Source: Lewinellaceae bacterium (GTDB taxonomy: Bacteria > Bacteroidota > Bacteroidia > Chitinophagales > Saprospiraceae). From it: a stretch of DNA of 64,000 nt. The stretch spans positions 2,344,001 to 2,408,000 of the forward strand of contig JACJXW010000004.1 in the NCBI GenBank assembly GCA_020636405.1, in the 5' to 3' direction. Positions 34,816 through 43,582 of this stretch are shown here, one piece after another. A program made the position numbers and the translations under genes. The notes below the pieces were generated by a model that did no database searches, was not told the origin of the DNA, and saw only the letters and a program-made list of their open reading frames with translations. Every line of letters begins with the position of its first letter. The stretch's first letter is position 1.

Positions 34816-35790
34816 TCATTCACTCATTCCAATAGTCCCCCCGTCCTGGCCCTTCACCTCCGTGGAGGAAGAATCGGCAGGGGCAGCGTTGTCGACCTGC
34901 TGGTAGAGGTCGCCCTGAGGCTCTTTCGGATTGGGCGGGTTTGTTCCCTGAAGCGTCAGGATGTAGCTGGCTACCTGGTGCATTTCAGCGGGTTTCAGCT
35001 GGTCTTTCCAGGAGATCATCCCTTTTTCCGGTACGCCGTATTTAATGGTCTTGAACAGGTCTTTGATGCCTCCGCCGTGTATCCAGTACTGGTCGGTCAT
35101 GTTGGGGCCGATACCGCCTTCGCCGAACATTCCGTGGCAGGTGAAGCAGGTCCCTTTGCCTTCGTAGATGGCCTTGCCGGCGGCAATGGAAGCCTCGTCG
35201 GTAAGCAATTCGACGTTGGTCTCATCTACCTGGTTGGACTGTGTGGACAGGTAGGCCTGTACAGCCTTTTCGGCCCGTTCCATTTCCATCTTGTACTCTT
35301 CGGTAGAGCTTGGGCCGGCTCCGGTGAAATGGTAGTAGGTGTAATAGACTACCCCGAAGGCAATAGTGATGTAGAACATAGCCACCCACCAGGGCGGAAG
35401 AACGTTGTCCAGTTCGCGGATGCCGTCGTACTCGTGGTCAAAGAGGATATCTTCTTCTTTCTCTACCGGCACCACATTGGTCATGCGCTTGTAGAGGCGC
35501 TGGAAGAAGGACTGTTGTGGTTTTTTCATCTCTTCGACATACGCTTCAATCCCCTGTTCCTGATAGATGCGGATCTGTTGCACCTTCACCATGATGTTGA
35601 GCAGGTTGTAGAGGGCAGCGAGTGCCGCAATGAAAACGACAGCGGCAAGCGCCAGCATCCCGTAAGACAGCATGGAGTCGTAGAAGTAAGGAGAAGAGGC
35701 GGCTTCTCCTGCTGCCTGGCCCCAGGTATTGACGGAGAACAACAGCAAGGGCAAAGCTGCCGGTATCAACTTAAGGGTTTTATTTTTCAT
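34816..35790 (-). CDS. ccoP: cbb3 oxidase cytochrome c subunit CcoP (one heme)
   Basis: 324 residues from ATG 35790. A signal or first membrane helix, two more helices (about 42-66 and 134-155) and a single cytochrome c domain with C-F-T-C-H at 215-219 and likely axial Met258. Proteobacterial CcoP has two c-type hemes; only one CxxCH is present here, as in other Bacteroidota. The start overlaps ccoQ by 11 bases. The last codons run into a GAATGA/GAGTGA-type simple repeat. Confidence 0.92.
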   Translation of the reverse strand: MKNKTLKLIPAALPLLLFSVNTWGQAAGEAASSPYFYDSMLSYGMLALAAVVFIAALAALYNLLNIMVKVQQIRIYQEQGIEAYVEEMKKPQQSFFQRLYKRMTNVVPVEKEEDILFDHEYDGIRELDNVLPPWWVAMFYITIAFGVVYYTYYHFTGAGPSSTEEYKMEMERAEKAVQAYLSTQSNQVDETNVELLTDEASIAAGKAIYEGKGTCFTCHGMFGEGGIGPNMTDQYWIHGGGIKDLFKTIKYGVPEKGMISWKDQLKPAEMHQVASYILTLQGTNPPNPKEPQGDLYQQVDNAAPADSSSTEVKGQDGGTIGMSE

Positions 35791-35977
35791 GATTGTCATT
35801 TTCAAAGTTAACAGGATTGGAGTCATCCAATGGCATGCTTGCCATTCTATCGATGTAGTCCGAATTGTGCTTGAACACCAGCACCAGGCTGACCATGAAG
35901 ATCACCATGAAGGTGAGCAGTGCGGATATGGCCATCCAGTTAATGTTTCCGGCGCTTTCGAGAATGTATTTAAACAT
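35780..35977 (-). CDS. ccoQ: cbb3 oxidase small subunit CcoQ
   Basis: 65 residues with one membrane helix (about 14-36) and a charged tail, placed between ccoNO and ccoP as in other cco operons. CcoQ stabilises the complex. Overlaps the ccoP start by 11 bases. Confidence 0.82.
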   Translation of the reverse strand: MFKYILESAGNINWMAISALLTFMVIFMVSLVLVFKHNSDYIDRMASMPLDDSNPVNFENDNHEK

Positions 35978-36070
35978 GGCTTGTTACTTTTGATGGTTTG
36001 CGGTTCGCTACTCGCCTTTCGTTGGCCGCCCACAGGCGCCGAATACCGAACACCGAATAGCAAACCACGG

Positions 36071-38206
36071 TTAATTCCCCGCCTGCGGCTTAGGTTTGAT
36101 ATCCGTACCCAACCGTTGCAGGTAGGCGATCAGAGCGATGATCTCTTTCTCTTCGAGTTTCTCGTCATCGATTCCATCCTTGCGCAAGCTGTTGGCCACG
36201 ATCTTGGCCTGCTTCTGCAGGTCATCGACGGCAATCTGGTCGTATCCGTCCGGATAAGGCGTACCCAGCGTTTGCAGCGTCCGGATCTTGGCGGCTGTGC
36301 TCTTGGTGCTCAGCTCATCTCTCAGCAGCCAGGGGTAAGGCGGCATGATAGAGCCAGGCGATGTGGTCTGCGGGTCCAGCATGTGGTTATAGTGCCAGCT
36401 GTCCGGGTATTTGCCGCCTACGCGGTGCAGGTCGGGCCCGGTGCGCTTGGAACCCCAGAGGAACGGCCGGTCGTAGATGAACTCACCCGACTTGGAGTAT
36501 TCGCCATAGCGCTCGGTCTCGGAGCGGAAGGGGCGCACCATCTGGGAGTGGCAGCCCAGGCAGCCCTCGCGGATGTAGATATCGCGGCCTTCCAGTTCCA
36601 GCGGCGTATAGGGTGTTACGGATTCGATCTTGGGCACCTGGTCATCGATCATGACCATGGGGAAGATCTCCACGATGCCGCCGATCAGGATGGCGATGGT
36701 AGCGGCGATCAGCATCTGTACGGGGCGGCGCTCGATCCAGCGGTGCCAGTGTTCTTTACCGGTATGTACAGCCCAGGTAGAGGCGGGCGGCGCTTCGGCA
36801 GCTTCATCACCGATGAAGGATCCGGACTGAACGGTCTTAATAAGGTTATACAGCATCACGAAGTAACCGGCAACGTACAGTGTTCCACCCAGGGCACGCA
36901 GGCCGTACATCGGGATGATCTGGGTAACCGTTTCCAGGAAGTTGCCGTACTGCAGGAAGCCGTCCGGGGTGAACTGCTTCCACATCAGGCTCTGTGTCCA
37001 ACCGGCCCAGTAGAGTGGGATAGCATAGAACAGGATACCCATGGTTCCGATCCAGAAGTGGGCGTTGGCCAGCTTCTGGGAGTACAGTTTGGTATTGAAC
37101 AACCGGGGCAGCATCCAGTATAGGATACCGAAGGTCAGGAATCCGTTCCAGCCCAAAGTGCCGATGTGCACGTGCCCGATGGTCCAGTCAGTATAGTGGC
37201 TGATGGCGTTAACCGATTTCACGGAGAGCATCGGCCCTTCAAAGGTCGCCATACCATAGGCGGTGACGGCAACCACCATGAATTTGAGCACAGGGTCCTG
37301 TCGAACCCGGTCCCAGGCGCCCCTCAGGGTCAGGAGGCCGTTGAGCATACCGCCCCAGGAAGGAGCAATCAGCATTATGGAGAAGACCGTACCCAGCGAC
37401 TGTGCCCAGTCGGGCAATGAAGTGTACAGCAGGTGGTGCGGGCCTGCCCAGATGTAAATGAAAATGAGCGCCCAAAAGTGGATGATGGACAGCTTGTAGG
37501 AGTAGACCGGCCGGTTGGCGGCTTTCGGCAGGAAGTAGTACATCAGGCCGAGATAAGGAGTGGTCAGGAAGAAGGCCACGGCATTATGGCCATACCACCA
37601 CTGGAGCAGGGCATCCTGTACACCAGCGAACAAAGGGTAGCTCTTCCAGAGGCTTACCGGCAGTTCGAGGTTGTTGCCCACGTGCAGTACGGTGACCGTC
37701 ACCCAGGTGGCGATGTAGAACCAGATCGCTACGTAGAGGTGCTGCTCGCGCCGCTTCAGGATGGTGCCGAACATGTTGATGCCAAAGGCGATCCACACCA
37801 GGGCAATACCCAGGTCTATAGGCCATTCCAGCTCCGCGTACTCCTTAGCACTGGTAATACCCAGCGGCAACGTGATCGCAGCGGCGAGGATAATGGCCTG
37901 CCAGCCCCAGAAATGGAATTCACTCAGCGCTTTACTGAACATACGTGTTTTCAGAAGGCGCTGCAGGGAGTAATAGACCCCCATAAAAATGCCGTTACCC
38001 ACAAAAGCAAAAATGGCCGCATTGGTATGCAGCGGGCGAATCCGGCCGAAAGTTGTCTCGGGTATTCCGAGGTTCAATGAAGGGAACACCAGCTGCAGGG
38101 CGGCGATCAGCCCTACCAGGATGCCCACCACGCCAAATATTATAGAGGCGTAGGCAAACTTCCGGACGATGGCATTGTCGTAACTAAATTTCTCAACTTG
38201 TGCCAT
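36071..38206 (-). CDS. ccoN: cbb3 oxidase subunits I and II fused (CcoN-CcoO)
   Basis: 711 residues from ATG 38206. CcoN part (about 1-475, twelve helices) has heme and CuB ligands His60, His207, His257/258 and His345/347 (W-T-I-G-H-V-H-I-G). A linker and a further helix (about 497-520) lead into the CcoO part with one c-type heme site C-L-G-C-H (549-553) and S-E-T-E-R-Y-G-E-Y. Terminal reductase of oxygen with high affinity, pumping protons. The N-O fusion is the Bacteroidota form. Upstream in-frame codons to 38308 overlap ccoS and are not part of it. Confidence 0.96.
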   Translation of the reverse strand: MAQVEKFSYDNAIVRKFAYASIIFGVVGILVGLIAALQLVFPSLNLGIPETTFGRIRPLHTNAAIFAFVGNGIFMGVYYSLQRLLKTRMFSKALSEFHFWGWQAIILAAAITLPLGITSAKEYAELEWPIDLGIALVWIAFGINMFGTILKRREQHLYVAIWFYIATWVTVTVLHVGNNLELPVSLWKSYPLFAGVQDALLQWWYGHNAVAFFLTTPYLGLMYYFLPKAANRPVYSYKLSIIHFWALIFIYIWAGPHHLLYTSLPDWAQSLGTVFSIMLIAPSWGGMLNGLLTLRGAWDRVRQDPVLKFMVVAVTAYGMATFEGPMLSVKSVNAISHYTDWTIGHVHIGTLGWNGFLTFGILYWMLPRLFNTKLYSQKLANAHFWIGTMGILFYAIPLYWAGWTQSLMWKQFTPDGFLQYGNFLETVTQIIPMYGLRALGGTLYVAGYFVMLYNLIKTVQSGSFIGDEAAEAPPASTWAVHTGKEHWHRWIERRPVQMLIAATIAILIGGIVEIFPMVMIDDQVPKIESVTPYTPLELEGRDIYIREGCLGCHSQMVRPFRSETERYGEYSKSGEFIYDRPFLWGSKRTGPDLHRVGGKYPDSWHYNHMLDPQTTSPGSIMPPYPWLLRDELSTKSTAAKIRTLQTLGTPYPDGYDQIAVDDLQKQAKIVANSLRKDGIDDEKLEEKEIIALIAYLQRLGTDIKPKPQAGN

Positions 38207-38210
38207 TAGG

Positions 38211-38435
38211 TCAAGATTTTGATGTGTTATGGTTGTTTTCTGTTTGTTGAATGGTGGTATCCTGCGAAGGGCTACCGGAATGGTGAGATCCCCGGCCATC
38301 ATCGTCAAATAGGATGCGGACAGCGGGGCTGTAATCGTCGTCGTATTGCCCGTTGCGAACCGCCCACAAAAAGGCTCCTAAGAAACCCAGTGCGACGATC
38401 AGGCTCACGATGATGAGAAGGAAAATGATTTTCAT
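38211..38435 (-). CDS. ccoS: cbb3 oxidase assembly protein CcoS
   Basis: 74 residues from ATG 38435 (a TTG lies four codons upstream). One membrane helix (about 4-24) followed by G-Q-Y-D-D-D, the hallmark of CcoS, and a polar tail. First gene of the operon, four bases before ccoN. The copper ATPase gene ccoI, usually next to ccoS, is not in this window. Confidence 0.88.
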   Translation of the reverse strand: MKIIFLLIIVSLIVALGFLGAFLWAVRNGQYDDDYSPAVRILFDDDGRGSHHSGSPSQDTTIQQTENNHNTSKS

Positions 38436-38534
38436 ACCTTGTGTCAATTCTTACAATTACCTTGAAAAATCAATATGGGGTGCAAGATAGTAGGGGCGGC
38501 AGGCTTAAATGGATGACTTTAATCAGACAAAAGG

Positions 38535-38550
38535 GGTGACTTTTGTCATC
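38535..38550. promoter_or_regulatory. Crp/Fnr-geometry palindrome upstream of the cco operon
   Basis: GGTGACTTTTGTCATC, TGA-N6-TCA symmetry, 100 bases upstream of ccoS and 77 bases upstream of the diverging phosphoesterase gene. Related to the site at 24198-24213. Fnr-type control of cbb3 oxidase genes is common in bacteria; binding here is inferred. Confidence 0.5.
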
Positions 38551-38626
38551 ATTTTGTCAGCGGTATGTTTTGAGATTATCTTTTGTCTAAGTAATTATAT
38601 TGTTATTGTTAACAAAATATCAGACA

Positions 38627-39580
38627 ATGCGCCACATTGTCAACTTGGGAATTCAAAAATTTACTTTCTTCCGGTTCCTTTTCCTTCTTCCTGCCCTGGG
38701 CCTGTTGGCGGCCCAATGGGGATGTGCCGGCCGGGCCGGGGGCTCTCCTGCTCCGGAACGTTATCTCTTCCTCGGCCATCCCTACGACTGGAACTACCCC
38801 AACCGGGTGGACCCTCGCCTGGAACGGCTGGATTACAGCCCCTATACCCAGGTATGGCTGGGCGGCGACGTATGCTCCCGCTCCGCAGAATACCCGGAAA
38901 CCCTGCCTTACCTGGATAGCTTATTTGACCTCGGTAAAGTGCATTGGACACTGGGCAACCACGATTACGACTACGGTAACCCCAAGGCCATCCTGAGCTA
39001 TCTTCAGCGCCCTTCCTTTTATACCCTTTTTCAGTCTGGCTATTGTCTGATGGTGCTGAACACCAATCTTTTCTGGCCCTTCCCATCAACCCCTCCACAG
39101 TCCGATTGCGAACAAAAAGCTGCTCAATGGGAGATGATCCGAACGGTAGCCGATACCATCCGGGAGGCCTCCCACCTGATCATTTTGCACCATCTCGGGC
39201 TGTTCAACGGCCTGAAGGTTACCGAAAAGGGGGATACCTTGCGAGCCTTCAATGTCAACGCCGATCCTATCTACGGCACCTGTAGCCCGGATTCGGAGGT
39301 GACGGCCAACCTGTACCCCTGGCTGGTGGAGGTGCAAAGGCGGGGTGTACAGGTTGTGCTCATCGGTGGCGATGTGGGCATGCAGGCCAAGGCTTTTGAG
39401 TTCCGCACACCGGAGGGCATCTGGCTGCTCGGATCGGGAATCAATAATTCCGTAAACCGGGAGTACGCTCCTGATTATGTGAAGGATTTCGGGCCGGATG
39501 AGGTGCTGATCCTGGAATATGAAGTACGAGAGAAGACGCTGAGCTGGGAGTTCGTTGGGTTGGATGGATTGATACCTTAG
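38627..39580 (+). CDS. Calcineurin-like metallophosphoesterase, probable lipoprotein
   Basis: 317 residues from ATG 38627. Hydrophobic N-terminus with a Cys at about 33 after L-A-A-Q-W-G, a possible though atypical lipobox. Metal-binding motifs in order: L-G-G-D-V-C, G-N-H-D-Y-D, L-H-H-L-G and I-G-G-D-V-G; the last is normally G-H-x-H, so the third metal motif is altered. Probably a periplasmic or surface phosphoesterase of unknown substrate. Diverges from the cco operon. Confidence 0.8.
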   Translation: MRHIVNLGIQKFTFFRFLFLLPALGLLAAQWGCAGRAGGSPAPERYLFLGHPYDWNYPNRVDPRLERLDYSPYTQVWLGGDVCSRSAEYPETLPYLDSLFDLGKVHWTLGNHDYDYGNPKAILSYLQRPSFYTLFQSGYCLMVLNTNLFWPFPSTPPQSDCEQKAAQWEMIRTVADTIREASHLIILHHLGLFNGLKVTEKGDTLRAFNVNADPIYGTCSPDSEVTANLYPWLVEVQRRGVQVVLIGGDVGMQAKAFEFRTPEGIWLLGSGINNSVNREYAPDYVKDFGPDEVLILEYEVREKTLSWEFVGLDGLIP

Positions 39581-39904
39581 TTCAGGGGTTGAAAGGCTGA
39601 TCCGTTTTGTAGTGTATTAGTGATGCAAATCTACGGATCTGCCTTCGGGAACAAAAATAGTTTGATCTTGATGGGCGGGATGGTTCAATTTTCGGTGTCT
39701 TCTAAAAACGCCGTTGATTTTCAGGGGCTTGCGAATAGCGAACAGCGAATTCCGAACACTCCTTGATGGGCCGCCCCGGGGCCCCTGTCCCCTGTTTCTC
39801 CTACTTTGGCCGAAAGCCAACTTTTTTTTCCTTGCCAAAGTGAGGCCTCTCTGCCCATATTTGCATCCTATAACAGATTTAAATCACTTTTTAACCACAA
39901 CATC
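39581..39904. other. Spacer with simple repeats
   Basis: Contains a GCGAATAGCGAACAGCGAATTCCGAAC-like stretch (39724-39750) of a type that recurs near 36040 and 60975, and a GC palindrome GGGCCGCCCCGGGGCCCC (about 39769-39786). No gene or clear promoter seen. Confidence 0.4.
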
Positions 39905-40315
39905 ATGAAGCCATATCAATTTCTGCTCGGCCTGCTGGCCGGCGCCGCTCTCGTCGTTCTCACCGCCAGCACGGCCAACCTCAAGCCCAATACCCAGTAC
40001 GAATTCACCCAGGTGACTGTCATCGAGTCGGTGGTGCCGGCAGGGCTGGGGCGTTCCCGCATGATCACCATCGGGCCCAACGGACAAATGGAAGAGATCA
40101 AACTGGAAAACTTCTTCAGCCTGACGGGTATCAACTTTTCCAACGTCCGGGAAAATGACCAGGCCATCACCAACAAAATAAGCGTGATGTACCAGGAGGG
40201 ATGGGAATTACAGGATGTGACTTCCGGCGTCTATGGCTCCGGTACGGTCGGCGAGGCCGGCGGCAACAATACCGGGATCTTTATGACCAGATATCTTTTC
40301 AAGAGGGCTATCTGA
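39905..40315 (+). CDS. Small exported protein, DUF4177-like
   Basis: 136 residues from ATG 39905. N-terminal hydrophobic helix (about 5-25) acts as a signal peptide or anchor. The C-terminal half has M-Y-Q-E-G-W-E-L-Q-D-V-T-S-G and T-R-Y-L-F-K-R, reminiscent of DUF4177-type domains (L-N-x-x-G-x-E-G-W-E-L). Function unknown. Longer in-frame reading from 39806 is unlikely. Confidence 0.65.
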   Translation: MKPYQFLLGLLAGAALVVLTASTANLKPNTQYEFTQVTVIESVVPAGLGRSRMITIGPNGQMEEIKLENFFSLTGINFSNVRENDQAITNKISVMYQEGWELQDVTSGVYGSGTVGEAGGNNTGIFMTRYLFKRAI

Positions 40316-40325
40316 TTGTCCATAG

Positions 40326-40400
40326 GGTTATATTGTTATATTGATGCCTTGCCGGTGCCTATCAGCCCTTAGGCGAGAACAACAATATAACAATATAACC
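40326..40400. repeat. Perfect 18-bp inverted repeat between converging genes
   Basis: GGTTATATTGTTATATTG (40326-40343) and its exact complement (40383-40400) enclose 39 bases. It lies between two converging genes and could end transcription both ways, although no T tract follows. Similar ACCATATAAC words occur at 33102-33135. Confidence 0.6.
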
Positions 40401-40408
40401 TTAGCCGG

Positions 40409-41383
40409 CTACTTCCCCATCAGTATCTTCCGCATATCCTTCTCCAGGCTATCATCCGGAGATTCGATGATCCGGCCCAGTTCTTTGCCGTTCTTCAGGA
40501 AAATGAAGGTTGGCACATATTCGATGTTCCAGCCTTTTTCTTCGTGTTGCGGGCTCTGTTTGTACTGGTCGGGGTGGTTGCTCAGGGCGACAAGTTGCAG
40601 CTTGCTGAGGTCATAACCTGCTTGATCCAGGATCTTGAAGAAATTAGGGACTTCCCGCTGGCTATCAGAGCACCAGGTGCCCATGAAAGCGAGGATCTCC
40701 ACTCCCTCCAACGCTTCTTTCACACCCTGAAGGCTGGACTTATCCACTTCGTAATTTTCGTAGCCGGTATTGAACCAGAGGCCGAACGGCTCCTGCTGCA
40801 ACCCGATGCGGTTGATCTTACCTACCATAATGGTTTCTTCCTCATGGTTAATGGTTCGTTGATTGGCCAGCGCCAGGTACTCGGCGGGGATGGGGAATTC
40901 GTCCGTCTCGCTGTTCCAGAGGATATTGGCGATCCAGAACCGGCCGCTGTGCTCAGCCAGCTGAATACTGTTGATGCCGCGCGACACCACTTCCTCATCC
41001 TTCTGATTGCGGGATTCATAGGTGGAAAAGATTTGAGTGATAAAACCAAAGCGGTCGGTTTTTCGGCCGATCTCCCGCTCAAAGAAGCCTTTTTCCTGGA
41101 AGGGCCGTTCCACGCGTTTGATGTAGTCCTCCACGGTCATGGTCAGCATGGCGGTCAGGCCGTCCTGGTTGCGGTAGACGGTCATGAGGCGGGCCTCCCG
41201 GGTGAAGAGGCTACGAAGGCGGTCCCAGTCGCGTTCCTGGCCCGCAGGCCCGCTGATGACATCGTAGAGCGCGCCAATAATGGCATCCGCGGATCCGACA
41301 TCGGCAGGCCGCGCCTTTACCCGCTGTTGGCTGAATAGGGGAGTAGTGAGTAGTAAAGCAAGAAGGATCAGTAGTTTGTTCAT
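40409..41383 (-). CDS. Exported SnoaL/NTF2-like domain fused to a thioredoxin-like domain
   Basis: 324 residues. Signal peptide to about residue 19 (L-F-S-Q). Residues about 28-175 fit an NTF2/SnoaL-like fold; from about Met187 the rest looks like a complete thioredoxin-family protein (F-M-G-T-W-C-S-D-S-Q-R-E-V-P, then V-P-T-F-I-F-L-K-N-G-K-E-L-G-R-I). Only the first active-site Cys is kept (C-S-D-S instead of C-G-P-C). The linker, about residues 172-187, reads like an untranslated spacer. The protein could be a natural fusion or two genes joined by loss of a stop. Confidence 0.75.
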   Translation of the reverse strand: MNKLLILLALLLTTPLFSQQRVKARPADVGSADAIIGALYDVISGPAGQERDWDRLRSLFTREARLMTVYRNQDGLTAMLTMTVEDYIKRVERPFQEKGFFEREIGRKTDRFGFITQIFSTYESRNQKDEEVVSRGINSIQLAEHSGRFWIANILWNSETDEFPIPAEYLALANQRTINHEEETIMVGKINRIGLQQEPFGLWFNTGYENYEVDKSSLQGVKEALEGVEILAFMGTWCSDSQREVPNFFKILDQAGYDLSKLQLVALSNHPDQYKQSPQHEEKGWNIEYVPTFIFLKNGKELGRIIESPDDSLEKDMRKILMGK

Positions 41384-41462
41384 GACGGTCGAATAAGTGT
41401 GTTATTTTTCGGTATTTGGTTATTCGGGGCTTGCAAACCCCGGGCTGCGAACGGCTTGCCTC

Positions 41463-42767
41463 CTATGGCTCCACTTCTACCTCCCCGCTCTTCGGTACAC
41501 GGGGCCGGATGATGAGGCGCAGCGACTGGTCGTAGGTCACGTAATTCCAGACCCAGTTCAGAAAGATAAAAACTTTATTTTTAACACCAAGGATCTGGAA
41601 GAGGTGAACCAACAACCAGATCAGCCAGGCGAAAGCACCCTGGAATTTGAAGCCCGGCAGATCGGCTACGGCGCGGTTGCGGCCGATGGTGGCCATGGAG
41701 CCCAGGTCCCTATAAGAGAAGGGAAGTAAGCCTTGGCCGCGGTGCAGGTTCCTGAAGTTGTTTGCCAGTTGAGTGGCTTGTTGCATCGCCACCTGTGCCA
41801 CCTGAGGATGCCCTTGAGGGTAGTTTTCTTCTTCCATATATGCGATATCGCCTACGGCGAACACGTTTTCCAGCCCTTCCACCTGGTTGAAGCGGTTCAC
41901 GCGAATGCGGTTGCCCCGCGTGAGGGCGCCTTCAGGTACGCCTCGGAGCTTGTTTCCGGTGATGCCTGCGGCCCAGATCACCTTGCTGGTGTGGATGGTT
42001 TCTCCGTTGTTCATGTGCACGTATTCCCCGTCGAAATCCGTAACCAAAGTGTTGAGCCGGACCTTGACGCCAAGCTGGGTGAGGAATTCCAGCGATTTTC
42101 TGGATGATTCTTCAGACATGCCCAACAGCAGCTGATCGGCGCCTTGCAACAGATAGATGTCTATCTCGTCGGTATTCAGTTCCGGATAGTCTTTAGGAAA
42201 AACATAGCGTTTCATCTCCGCCAGCGCACCGGAGACTTCAACACCGGTGGGCCCGCCGCCCACTACCACAATGTCCATTAACTTCTGCCGCTCCTCGTAA
42301 TCTGTGGTGGAGAGGGCCTTCTCAAAATCAGAGAGTATTCGGTTGCGCAGGAATAAGGCTTCTGAGACCGATTTCATCGGAATGGCGAGCCGGGCGATCT
42401 TTTCATTTCCGAAGAAATTCGTTTCGGCGCCGATGGCCAACACCAGATAGTCGTAGTTGCAAATGCCCAGAGAAGTCTCCAGTTGATTCTTGTCCGTATG
42501 TACCGCAAGCACTTCGGTGACCCGGATGTAGACATCCTTGTTTTTCTGAAAGGCCTTTCGCAGAGGGAAGACGATGGAACTGGGCTCCAGCCCGGCCATG
42601 GCCACCTGGTAAAAAAGGGGCTGAAACTGATGGTAGTTGTTCTTGTCCAGCAACACTACCTGGTACTCCTTGCGGGAGGCCAGCTTCAAGGCGAGTTTCA
42701 GGCCGCCAAAGCCGCCCCCGACGATGACGATGCGTTTTTTGCTGGATTCTGGGATGTTGATCTTCAT
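41463..42767 (-). CDS. ndh: Type II NADH:quinone oxidoreductase (NDH-2)
   Basis: 434 residues from ATG 42767. FAD site I-V-I-V-G-G-G-F-G-G-L near the N-terminus, second nucleotide site V-V-G-G-G-P-T-G-V-E-V-S-G-A-L-A-E-M (about 170-187), F-A-V-G-D-I-A (about 306) and a C-terminal amphipathic/hydrophobic segment (W-L-I-W-L-L-V-H-L) for membrane attachment. Non-proton-pumping entry of NADH electrons to quinone, functionally consistent with a cbb3 chain. A frame up to 42851 would add 28 non-conserved residues. Confidence 0.92.
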   Translation of the reverse strand: MKINIPESSKKRIVIVGGGFGGLKLALKLASRKEYQVVLLDKNNYHQFQPLFYQVAMAGLEPSSIVFPLRKAFQKNKDVYIRVTEVLAVHTDKNQLETSLGICNYDYLVLAIGAETNFFGNEKIARLAIPMKSVSEALFLRNRILSDFEKALSTTDYEERQKLMDIVVVGGGPTGVEVSGALAEMKRYVFPKDYPELNTDEIDIYLLQGADQLLLGMSEESSRKSLEFLTQLGVKVRLNTLVTDFDGEYVHMNNGETIHTSKVIWAAGITGNKLRGVPEGALTRGNRIRVNRFNQVEGLENVFAVGDIAYMEEENYPQGHPQVAQVAMQQATQLANNFRNLHRGQGLLPFSYRDLGSMATIGRNRAVADLPGFKFQGAFAWLIWLLVHLFQILGVKNKVFIFLNWVWNYVTYDQSLRLIIRPRVPKSGEVEVEP

Positions 42768-42894
42768 TGGATGCCTGGTTGATTCGGTTGACGAGTTAAT
42801 TGGGTTGATGGCGTCGTCCTCTGCCTGCCTGGCTGCCGGCGGGCCGCACAATTAACCTCATTAACCTAATTAACAAACCAGGGCAAGGTAAAGG

Positions 42895-42918
42895 TTGTTT
42901 TGGCTTGCACCAAAACAA
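42895..42918. repeat. 9-bp hairpin in the spacer before NDH-2's upstream neighbour
   Basis: TTGTTTTGG (42895-42903) pairs exactly with 42910-42918 over a 6-base loop, 68 bases downstream of the 42986-43582 stop. Neither side has a T tract. Confidence 0.4.
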
Positions 42919-42985
42919 TGGAGGATTTGTTCCCGGCTTTTGGTAGTGCTCCTAACAATGAAACCATTCAACAATGAACCCATCT

Positions 42986-43582
42986 TCACACCCCCTGCCT
43001 TCTCAGCTCCATCTGCGTTTCCATCACATCCTCCAGGAAGGGCTTGCACTTGCGGAAGTTGGCCCGGTGCAGGTAGTGGAAGATATTGTCGTGCACGAAC
43101 AGGAAGGCGCCTTGCAGGAGGACGGCCCAGCCGAAGCCCAGCCACAGCTCGGGATGGGGCATTTCGGGGATAGCCGCCAGTGCTTTCAGCCACAGTCCGG
43201 CGAAGATGTAGGCGGTATCCAGGCCGATGTTTAAAAGCAGCATCTGCTCGACGTGGCGCTGCACTTCGAAGCGCTGGAAGACATTACCCTCCACGAAGCG
43301 CCGGAGGAAAATGTGGTCGAAGATCCAGAGCACGATGGCGAAGTTGATGATGCCCCACGTCATGTTCATCAGCATGAAGTACCACAACCAGCCTTTGAAC
43401 AGGAACATGCCGGGAATGCCGATAGCCAGGTTGATGAAACACCACCAGCCCAGCAGTGCCAGGTGTTTGCGCAGGATAATGCCAAAGCGCTCGTCAAAGT
43501 CGCGCACTTCGTCGACGATCTCTTCCAGAGGCAGGTCGACGGCCAGAGTGGTGAAGAAGAAACGCCAGGAAAGGGAAGCCAT
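42986..43582 (-). CDS. Multi-pass membrane protein, unknown
   Basis: 198 residues with about four membrane helices (around 42-60, 63-90, 112-135 and 150-168) and a cytosolic N-terminal part with D-L-P-L-E-E-I-V-D-E-V-R-D-F. Tryptophan-rich. I cannot assign a family. Probably an inner-membrane protein. Same strand as NDH-2 but 218 bases from it. A TGA-N6-TCA palindrome (43636-43651) lies 54 bases upstream. Confidence 0.75.
   Translation of the reverse strand: MASLSWRFFFTTLAVDLPLEEIVDEVRDFDERFGIILRKHLALLGWWCFINLAIGIPGMFLFKGWLWYFMLMNMTWGIINFAIVLWIFDHIFLRRFVEGNVFQRFEVQRHVEQMLLLNIGLDTAYIFAGLWLKALAAIPEMPHPELWLGFGWAVLLQGAFLFVHDNIFHYLHRANFRKCKPFLEDVMETQMELRRQGV

Noticed and set aside
38462..38473. 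TTGA-AAAA-TCAA as an Fnr box upstream of ccoS
   Set aside because: The spacer is four instead of six bases; the site at 38535-38550 has the right geometry.
39617..39838. 73-codon minus-strand frame in the spacer
   Set aside because: Made of simple-repeat sequence and Arg-rich by composition; no start signal.
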